DNA of 5,285 nucleotides, from positions 1 to 5,285 of the forward strand of contig CAJUSI010000032.1 in NCBI GenBank assembly GCA_910589035.1, read 5' to 3'. Both the position numbers and the translations under genes were made by a program. Shown piece by piece: positions 1-4,137 of the stretch (position 1 is its first letter; each line of letters opens with the position of its first letter). The DNA is from an uncultured Acetatifactor sp. (GTDB taxonomy: Bacteria; Bacillota; Clostridia; Lachnospirales; Lachnospiraceae). The notes under the pieces were generated by a model. It was not told the DNA's origin. It was given only the letters and a program-made list of their open reading frames with translations, and did no database searches.

Positions 1-3
1 AGT

Positions 4-579
4 ATGTTGGGTTTACAGAGTAATCTGGCTTCTGTGTCAGGATATTCGTCCGTCTTCGGTTCCGGAAACATGACAGAAAATGTGTTTCGGGGAAGTATTT
101 CCGGCGGACGGTCGTCTTCTGTCGGAAGCGGAACTTTTCATGGAACTTTGAAAATGGGGTATCTGCACAGCGAGTTCAGTCCGGTTACCGGACAGGAACT
201 TCATATGAAATATGATGACAGTTCCACCGAGGAAGATCCGGTGATGCTTGTGGAGGGAAAAGACATTCAGGGAAATGATTTTGTGAAAAAAATTCATTTG
301 AATGATGTGGATCCGGAAAATGCGACCCCTGCGGAGATGACGGCGCTTCGTGTTCATCTGGCGCAGCAGGGGGACAGGAGTGTGAAGACCAGCAGCGGGA
401 TTCCTCTGAAAGCGCTGAGCAGCCGATATAATGTAAATGCTTCCATGAACTTCAGACAGTATTATGAAGGCTGGGCGTCTAATCTGGAACACGCAGGATT
501 TCACCAGAATGCGGACCTGTACAGAAGTGAGCTGGAGCGGTATCTTTTTTACCATCGTGTTCATTGGAAGGACAATTAA
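4..579 (+). CDS. Hypothetical protein, Ser/Gly-rich N-terminus, possibly 5'-partial
   Basis: An open frame of 191 codons from ATG at 4. The frame is still open to the left edge (AGT at 1-3), so the true start and ribosome site may lie outside the window. Residues 1-47 are rich in Ser and Gly and look disordered. Residues 48-125 look folded, with the segment DVDPENATPAEMTAL at 101-115, a motif I remember from small uncharacterised Lachnospiraceae proteins. The C-terminal part (about 147-191) is rich in Tyr, His and Arg and probably helical. There is no signal peptide, membrane segment or catalytic motif. It is followed 11 bases after the stop by a strong hairpin, so it ends its transcript. Its neighbour at 831 is similar in size and style and carries the same downstream element, suggesting the two belong to one set of paralogous or co-acquired genes. 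Function unknown. That it is a real gene is likely from its length, codon use and terminator. Confidence 0.75.
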   Translation: MLGLQSNLASVSGYSSVFGSGNMTENVFRGSISGGRSSSVGSGTFHGTLKMGYLHSEFSPVTGQELHMKYDDSSTEEDPVMLVEGKDIQGNDFVKKIHLNDVDPENATPAEMTALRVHLAQQGDRSVKTSSGIPLKALSSRYNVNASMNFRQYYEGWASNLEHAGFHQNADLYRSELERYLFYHRVHWKDN

Positions 580-590
580 AAAGAAATTTC

Positions 591-628
591 ACTGCCTGCT
601 TTTCAGGAAAGTCCTGAAAGCAGGCAGT
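591..628 (+). terminator. Long hairpin downstream of the first gene, probable terminator
   Basis: The arms 591-608 (ACTGCCTGCTTTTCAGGA) and 612-628 (TCCTGAAAGCAGGCAGT) pair over 17 bp with one bulged T and a 3-base loop. An A-rich stretch precedes it (AATTAAAAAGAAATTT). The trailing T run is short (TTT, then CAAAG), so it is weaker than a textbook intrinsic terminator, although the stem is very stable. It starts 11 bases after the stop of the first gene. The right arm and what follows recur as a repeat at 1369-1415. Confidence 0.6.
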
Positions 629-647
629 TTCAAAGATAAGGACAAAT
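601..647 (+). repeat. 47-bp intergenic direct repeat, copy A
   Basis: A 47-bp stretch matching 1369-1415 at 44 of 47 positions without gaps. The three differences are T/C, A/G and A/G transitions at 612, 618 and 642. It includes the loop and right arm of the terminator hairpin plus the tail GTTTCAAAGATAAGG. In this copy the left arm of the hairpin (591-600) is also present. Both copies lie just after the stop of a small gene. Confidence 0.85.
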
Positions 648-737
648 GCGCTATATTTGTTTTATAAGATTTTCCAAAATCAGATACTTATTTTGTATAA
701 TTTTATGATATCTTTAAATTACTGTATAAAAGTATTA

Positions 738-766
738 TTTATATCATCTGATAGACGATGTATAAA
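738..766 (+). promoter_or_regulatory. Candidate sigma-A-type promoter for the gene at 831
   Basis: In the AT-rich stretch between the terminator and the gene at 831, TTTATA (738-743) and TATAAA (761-766) are 17 bp apart. They match the -35 and -10 consensus at 4 and 5 of 6 positions. A perfect TATAAT also occurs at 696-701 but lacks a good -35 partner. The region is so AT-rich that matches are expected by chance. That a promoter lies somewhere in 660-800 is more secure than this exact placement. Confidence 0.3.
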
Positions 767-830
767 ATATGAACAAAAAAATATGCGCTTGCAGGCGTTT
801 ATTTTAATATGTATGAGGAGGAGAATCGTT

Positions 831-1355
831 ATGACAATCAGAACAATTAATGGCTTTCAGGTCTATGCAGTGACCCGCAACGAGGTGGAATACAAACCTT
901 CTTATTTTCAGCAGCAGGCGGAAAAATGGGTGGAAGGTGCAAAGAGGGACCAGCTGTCGGAAGAAGAACTGGATGCGCTCAAAAAGAAATACAATTCAAG
1001 AAATATGTCCAGAGAAGAAACGGTGGCGTTGCTGGGGGAGCTTGTAGAGGCTGGTATTATGACCCGGAGCACTGCCAGAGACATCTACTGCGGGGCCGTT
1101 CCTCTGGACGTCAGTAAGATCAATCCGACAAAGACCCAGGGGACGCTGACCAAAAGCAGCGCTTCGATGAACAGCGGCCTGAATCTTCCCGGTGCGCTGG
1201 GCGGCCTGGGTGCGATGTTCGGCACCTGCGGCCTGTCGGCTTACAAAAACTGGTATGAGTATGCGAAATCCTCTACCGATGTGGATGTGAGCCAGTCGGC
1301 GTATTTTCAGGACTGCAATAAATACCTTGAGATTCTGGAACAGTTAAGCGCATAG
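831..1355 (+). CDS. Hypothetical protein with helical centre and Gly-rich hydrophobic stretch
   Basis: A 174-residue protein. I chose ATG 831 because AGGAGGAG lies at 816-823 with about 7 bases of spacing. The frame stays open upstream to about 657, but that extension is AT-rich and unlike protein. Residues 25-75 are charged and helical, including EEELDALKKKY (44-54) and REETVALLGELVEAGIMTRS (61-80), a helix-turn-helix-like run I associate with uncharacterised Lachnospiraceae proteins. Residues 117-135 are Gly-rich and moderately hydrophobic (LNLPGALGGLGAMFG), too short and glycine-broken to call a membrane helix. The end (156-174) is again helical. There is no signal peptide or catalytic motif. 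The gene sits alone between its own AT-rich leader and copy B of the 47-bp repeat. It could be a small accessory or secreted-cargo protein; nothing here decides. Good codon structure and an excellent ribosome site make it very likely a real gene. Confidence 0.8.
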   Translation: MTIRTINGFQVYAVTRNEVEYKPSYFQQQAEKWVEGAKRDQLSEEELDALKKKYNSRNMSREETVALLGELVEAGIMTRSTARDIYCGAVPLDVSKINPTKTQGTLTKSSASMNSGLNLPGALGGLGAMFGTCGLSAYKNWYEYAKSSTDVDVSQSAYFQDCNKYLEILEQLSA

Positions 1356-1368
1356 GCCGGGACCGCAC

Positions 1369-1415
1369 TTTCAGGAAAGCCCTGAGAGCAGGCAGTTTCA
1401 AAGATAAGGGCAAAT
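1369..1415 (+). repeat. 47-bp intergenic direct repeat, copy B
   Basis: The second copy of the element at 601-647, with 44 of 47 bases identical. The long left arm of the copy A hairpin is missing here and replaced by unrelated GC-rich sequence (CCGGGACCGCA). Only a short stem of about 8 bp with one G-T pair remains (CTTTCAGG with CCTGAGAG). The copy ends one base before the ATG at 1416, so AAGGG (1406-1410) inside the repeat would act as ribosome site for that ORF. Confidence 0.85.
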
Positions 1416-1667
1416 ATGGGAGAAGCGCAGGACGGCGGGAAGTACGATCCCAAGGGCTTGCGTTATCTGCTGAACGAGTTTTACAGCCGCTGGCAGATCT
1501 TGCTGATGATCGTGGAGAACGGTCTGGGCGCGGAGGATCAGGTGGAGGAAGACGGCGCGATCCACGACGAATACTGCATCGCCTATATGCGGGAGCACAT
1601 TCGGCAGATGGCAAGAGCGGTTATAATAAATGGTTACGGTTTCTATTGTCAGAGATTGAATACATAG
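1416..1667 (+). pseudogene. Small hypothetical gene, probably truncated at its 3' end
   Basis: An 83-codon frame from ATG 1416 with a modest ribosome site (AAGGG, 1406-1410) supplied by repeat copy B. The first 65 or so residues look like a real soluble helical protein. Examples are KGLRYLLNEFYSRWQILL, then the acidic turn AEDQVEEDGAIHDEYC, then AYMREHIRQMARAVI. The last 12 residues are in AT-rich DNA and less convincing. The frame stops exactly where a minus-strand transposase-like fragment begins (about 1668), suggesting an insertion removed the natural 3' end. An alternative is a one-base deletion near 1629-1631. In the adjacent frame the DNA reads on from TGG at 1631 to a TAA at 1730-1732, which would give a 104-residue protein, but that tail overlaps the transposase-like match. 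Function unknown. It is listed as a pseudogene because the end is doubtful, while the 5' part looks genuine. Confidence 0.5.
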
Positions 1668-1669
1668 AC

Positions 1670-1834
1670 TTTGCAAACCCGAAATGGTGGACACATTATC
1701 AGCTGCTGGCAAAGCAGTTCTGCTGCCTGTAAAAGAGCCCTCCTGGTTCGGTTGAAGCGGGTACGGCTGCAAAGTCCGGGGAACAGATGCCGGAACAATC
1801 TGCCGGTATAATCATCTTGAAACTTCAGCATCAT
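1670..1834 (-). mobile_element. Degraded transposase fragment, IS982-like DDE type
   Basis: Read on the minus strand, an open frame from 1867 to 1649 contains FRHLFPGLCSRTRFNRTRRA followed by a helix (LLQAAELLCQQL) and then PPFRVCK. I recognise the order: a leucine/proline turn, then S-R-x-R-F-N-R-x-R-R-A-L, then a short helix leading to a strand ending in P-x-x-V-C-K. It is typical of the N-terminal half of IS982-like DDE transposases, where the last block normally reads D-S-x-P-x-x-V-C-K with the first catalytic Asp. Here the D-S position reads M-C, so the catalytic residue is lost. There is no C-terminal half, and I see no paired terminal inverted repeats. The fragment lies between the truncated gene at 1416 and the toxin array, so it may mark the insertion that damaged that gene. 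The assignment is from memory of motifs only. Confidence 0.4.
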
Positions 1835-1851
1835 GTGCTTTCTTTCATAGT

Positions 1852-1873
1852 CTGTAGTTGTACACAACTACAG
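1852..1873. repeat. Perfect 10+10 bp palindrome
   Basis: CTGTAGTTGT (1852-1861) is followed by AC and then its exact reverse complement ACAACTACAG (1864-1873). The 2-base centre is too tight for a good hairpin loop, so a dimeric protein site, an insertion-sequence end or a recombination site fits better than a terminator. It lies just upstream (in minus-strand terms) of the transposase-like fragment and about 50 bases before the first toxin remnant. Confidence 0.6.
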
Positions 1874-1923
1874 GATAGCATTTGGTGTTGAAGTTTTTCT
1901 ATATCAACAATCAACCAGCATAA

Positions 1924-2148
1924 CAAGTTAAATTAAGTGCCGGAGAGGTTCTTGCGTTGTATGAGGAGGCGGAACGAATATATGATAGAATAAGGAGTAC
2001 ATCTGATGATGTTGTTCAGATTTCGCATCAAACGGGAATACCAGAATGGAAGATTCAAAAAATTAAGGAACATGTATTCTGGAATGACCATATTTTGGAT
2101 GATAGAATTAGCAGGTTCGATGCGGAGCTTGCATATAGACAAAAGTAA
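1924..2148 (+). pseudogene. Toxin C-terminal domain fragment (unit 1), N- and C-truncated
   Basis: An open frame bounded by TAA at 1921 and TAA at 2146. It has no ATG with a ribosome site, only a TTG at 1957. It reads as an internal protein piece: LSAGEVLALYEEAERIYDRI, then DDVVQISHQTGIPEWKIQKI, then KEHVFWNDHILDD and RFDAELA. The arrangement of a helix, ISHQTGI (compare IA-x-NTG), a lysine-rich helix, H-V/I-F-x-x-x-H-x-L-D and then R-F-D is one I remember at the C-termini of polymorphic toxins and phage-head-like proteins of Firmicutes. In those, a W-x-R-L and a later HE-containing helix follow. Here the frame ends after RFDAELA, so that second half is missing. It runs directly into an immunity-like frame at 2120-2131, best explained by a deletion. 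Non-functional as it stands. The family resemblance is from memory and moderately sure. Confidence 0.55.
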
Positions 2149-2514
2149 AAATATAATACTGGTGCCGTACAAGCTGAGTGAAGCTGGTTTCAGAGTAGCC
2201 ACAGAACCGATTATACAGGCGGACAGCAAAGAGTGGGACGATATATCCCGGTATATTCTGAATCTGCTGAATGAAATATCGAAAAAACCTCTGGCAGGAG
2301 AAAACAGATCAAGGGCTTTAGATAAAATATTACTGTTTATAATCTTCTCCGATTATCAAATGGAGCATATGGAGTGGAAAAAGATACAATAAGTGAAGAA
2401 TATAGTATTAAGTATGTAAGCGAAACAGAAAAAGATCTGGTACAGGAAAACTTTTTAAAAGCATATCTGGATGCACAGCGGTATCTGGAAGCGATTGGGA
2501 GTAAACTGCTTTGA
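2120..2514 (+). pseudogene. CdiI-like immunity gene, frameshifted
   Basis: From ATG 2120 (or TTG 2129) the frame reads KNIILVPYKLSEAGFRVATE, then PIIQADSKEWDDISRYILNL and LNEISKKPL. A strand with P-Y, then G-F-x-V-A-x-E-P-I, then an acidic-start helix and S-x-K-P resembles the CdiI-like immunity proteins that guard polymorphic toxins. Around 2327-2331 (GATAAAATATTACT) the protein-like reading moves to the neighbouring frame. It continues TVYNLLRLSNGAYGVEKD and on to LDAQRYLEAIGSKLL, ending with TGA at 2512-2514. A single lost base, probably an A in this AT run, explains it. Without correction, the first frame runs into unconvincing sequence and stops at 2390-2392. The start is also abnormal, since it lies inside the toxin fragment and has no proper Shine-Dalgarno site. 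This is the one immunity gene of the array that is clearly damaged, unless the indel is a sequencing error. Confidence 0.5.
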
Positions 2515-2625
2515 TTATTTTAAACTGGATATCTGTAAATCATGTCTTTGGCTTTTATAAACAGTTATTCAAAGCATTTTAAAATGTAAAGCAGAGATCA
2601 GTACCTGGTAGGGGAGGTGGATGAA

Positions 2626-2799
2626 ATGTCCGCGATCCATACGGGCGATCTCCGGGCAGAGGGACTGAACTTAACAGGAAATAATACATTTAAACTTTCA
2701 GATATATGGATTCATCGAAGCCTTAGGCCAGAGCAGGAAATTACGATATTAAAACACCAGATGGAAGCATTTTACACTTTACAGAAGGAAGTAGAATAA
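2626..2799 (+). CDS. Short ORF, probable remnant at the head of toxin unit 2
   Basis: A 57-codon frame. I preferred ATG 2626 because GGGGAGG (2611-2617) lies 8 bases upstream; a GTG at 2617 would overlap that site. The first 16 residues (MSAIHTGDLRAEGLNL) lie in GC-rich DNA, the rest in AT-rich DNA, with a switch near 2675. The rest reads as a helical protein (HRSLRPEQEITILKHQMEAF). The same GC-to-AT switch marks the carrier-to-toxin junction in unit 4, so this may be a scrap of carrier joined to the start of a toxin domain. It is followed by stops in frame, then by the toxin tail at 2821-3036. It could also be a genuine small protein, since its ribosome site is good. I do not recognise a family. 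Confidence 0.4.
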   Translation: MSAIHTGDLRAEGLNLTGNNTFKLSDIWIHRSLRPEQEITILKHQMEAFYTLQKEVE

Positions 2800-2820
2800 C
2801 CAGTATAAAAGTTATAGCTG

Positions 2821-3036
2821 GTAAAGGCTGAAATCGATAAATGGATATCGTAGATCTATGGGTGGACAGGTACGGAGGTAATCCAGAGGAATGGCAAAAG
2901 TGTAAAGGATCTGGTTATTATAGATGTAGAGAGTCTGCTGGCAGAAGTGCATTGGTATCAAGGACCAACAGTCGGAAAAGTTGCATTTAAAATTAAAGAA
3001 CAACCAGGAGGAGAAATTTTTATTTATGAAGATTAG
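2821..3036 (+). pseudogene. Frameshifted toxin C-terminal tail (unit 2)
   Basis: Three reading-frame pieces together look like the end of one toxin. Piece one, KAEIDKWIS, is in frame from 2824 to a TAG at 2851. Piece two, from ATG 2841, reads VDLWVDRYGGNPEEWQKCKG and then SGYY. Piece three joins at about 2917 and reads IIDVESLLAEVHWYQ, then GPTVGKVAFKIKEQPGG and FIYED, ending at TAG 3034-3036. The pattern W-x-x-x-Y-G-G-N-P-x-E-W-Q-K, then I-D-V, then A-E-V-H-W-Y-Q and V-G-K-V-x-F-K-I-K is one I remember as a terminal domain of Firmicute polymorphic toxins. One extra T in GGTTATTATAGATG (about 2913-2926) would explain the second shift. The first break is less clear and may reflect a local duplication. 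Its stop overlaps the start of the immunity gene at 3026 by 11 bases, the usual tight toxin-immunity coupling. Not functional as read. Confidence 0.55.
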
Positions 3037-3544
3037 ATGTTTAGAAGACGTTCACAGGGGATGTTCCTTAAAAGCGAACAAAATATACGAAGCAAGACAG
3101 GGGCAAAAAGGGTGGTACGTAGTAGTTGATGAAACTGGTGAATCTTATGCGTACCCTCCGCATCTTTTTGAAGTGGTTGAAGATGATCTGATGAACTATT
3201 ATAAGAATCATAAAAATGAATATGAACTTAAATTTATAAGACAGTCTTCGAATCACCAGCATATTTTAAGCATATGGGAATGCTATTTTAATGATATTAT
3301 GAATTCGTTTAAACCGAAAAATTCGGTCTGGAGGGGACTGGCTGCAATTTATCATAATAAAACGGGGTGGTATGAGAATGAGTTTTGGAAAATACCCTAT
3401 GTTAAGGATGCGTTAAGAGAATTTAGATCTTTAGATGAAAGAGAGTTAAAGCTTGATGGTTCCAGAATAGTATTAGGACAGATATGTGAGTTTTTAGAAA
3501 GGACAGTAGAAGTAAATGAAGAAGTTTGGATATCGTTGAAGTAA
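3026..3544 (+). CDS. Putative immunity protein with SH3-like N-terminal domain (unit 2)
   Basis: A 172-residue protein. ATG 3026 is preceded by AGGAGGAG (3006-3013), and the start overlaps the toxin tail stop by 11 bases. An in-frame ATG at 2981 is rejected because it lacks a ribosome site and would overlap the toxin much further. Residues 1-52 form a compact beta-rich unit: KIRCLEDVHRGCSLKANKIY, then GWYVVVDETGESYAYPPHLF and EVVE. The pattern of a Cys strand, S-L-K-x-x-K-x-Y-E, D-E-x-G-E-x-Y-x-Y-P and L-F-E-V-V matches small SH3-like modules I remember from Firmicute toxin-immunity loci. Residues 55-172 form a helical, aromatic-rich second domain that I do not recognise. No signal peptide or membrane segment, so it is cytoplasmic as expected for an antitoxin. 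The gene is intact although its toxin is broken. The immunity role is inferred from position and overlap. Confidence 0.65.
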   Translation: MKIRCLEDVHRGCSLKANKIYEARQGQKGWYVVVDETGESYAYPPHLFEVVEDDLMNYYKNHKNEYELKFIRQSSNHQHILSIWECYFNDIMNSFKPKNSVWRGLAAIYHNKTGWYENEFWKIPYVKDALREFRSLDERELKLDGSRIVLGQICEFLERTVEVNEEVWISLK

Positions 3545-3559
3545 TTAAAGCAAAGATAA

Positions 3560-3607
3560 AATCAAATAGAGCAATTGGGAAAACATGGTATTAAATATGG
3601 ATATTAA
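3560..3607 (+). pseudogene. Residual toxin C-terminal stub (unit 3)
   Basis: Fifteen codons after an in-frame TAA read NQIEQLGKHGIKYGY and end at TAA 3605-3607. The stop overlaps ATG 3597 of the next gene by 11 bases, the same overlap length as in unit 2. A basic, Gly/Tyr-rich ending such as G-K-H-G-I-K-Y-G-Y is common at the very end of toxin domains. It is probably all that is left of the toxin partnered with the immunity gene at 3597. The piece is short, so chance is possible. The matching overlap geometry is the main support. Confidence 0.35.
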
Positions 3608-4127
3608 CAAAGAAATGTATATATGGGTGGATACGGTATTCCGAAAAACTAAAAAGGGAGGTATTGTATTTGATGGAAATTCGTTTGATGATGAAATGGG
3701 ATTTGGGTTGGAGAAAAGATGTTACGAGGGAGAATTTATTCAATTGTCAAAATGTGGATCAGTGAAAAATTTTGGAAAAATAAGCTTGATACATTATTCG
3801 CGATTTGGACTAAAATGGATTGTAAACACCGATAATTTTACTATGAAACTGCCTTTTTTGTTAACAGGCAATTTGGCTGTGAATCATGTTTACAGCGGTG
3901 AAATTCAAATAATACTTACTGATAACGCAAAGAAAAAAATAGAAAAGTACTCGGATACTGATTTTGCAGTCATATCTGAAAATTGTATTGCAAATTTATC
4001 TATTCATGAAAGTTCTGTTTTTATGGATATTTTTACAGATAAAATAAATTTTAAATATACAGATCTTTCAAAAGAGCATTTTTGCTTTGAAGGATATGAT
4101 GACTGTATAGGAAAAATTAATATATAA
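3597..4127 (+). CDS. Putative orphan immunity protein, very AT-rich (unit 3)
   Basis: A 176-residue protein from ATG 3597. ATG 3585 (four residues longer) is an alternative, but neither has a good ribosome site: GGGA at 3577-3580 is too close to 3585 and far from 3597. I favour 3597 because it gives the same 11-base overlap with a toxin stop as in unit 2. The protein is rich in Phe, Ile, Lys and Asn. It looks like an all-beta fold with short strands, for example GGIVFDGNSFDDEMGFG, FGKISLIHYSRFGLKWIV and GEIQIILTD. The C-terminus has DLSKEHFCFEGYDDC. There is no signal peptide, membrane segment or known motif. Base composition is markedly more AT-rich than the first two genes and the VgrG-like segment, pointing to transfer. 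With its toxin reduced to a stub, it is probably an orphan immunity gene whose translation may have depended on coupling. Function is inferred from context only. Confidence 0.55.
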   Translation: MDINKEMYIWVDTVFRKTKKGGIVFDGNSFDDEMGFGLEKRCYEGEFIQLSKCGSVKNFGKISLIHYSRFGLKWIVNTDNFTMKLPFLLTGNLAVNHVYSGEIQIILTDNAKKKIEKYSDTDFAVISENCIANLSIHESSVFMDIFTDKINFKYTDLSKEHFCFEGYDDCIGKINI

Positions 4128-4137
4128 CTTTTATAAA

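Noticed and set aside
37..564. 175-codon open frame on the minus strand opposite the first gene
   Set aside because: No ribosome site, unnatural composition, and the plus-strand gene has a terminator and conserved-looking segments.
657..830. N-terminal extension of the gene at 831
   Set aside because: The extension is AT-rich, reads as random hydrophobic and basic residues, and lacks a ribosome site. ATG 831 has AGGAGGAG at proper spacing.
1398..1772. 124-codon minus-strand frame opposite the gene at 1416
   Set aside because: It runs antisense to a good plus-strand frame and its residues do not form recognisable blocks. The transposase-like signal is in a different minus frame.
2575..2586. 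Perfect 12-bp palindrome CATTTTAAAATG in the gap between units 1 and 2
   Set aside because: AT-only core palindromes of this length are common by chance in such DNA; there is no T tract or GC stem for a terminator. Otherwise I see nothing in 2515-2605.
2981..3025. Upstream ATG at 2981 for the unit 2 immunity gene
   Set aside because: No Shine-Dalgarno sequence, and it would overlap the toxin tail by 56 bases. ATG 3026 has a strong site.
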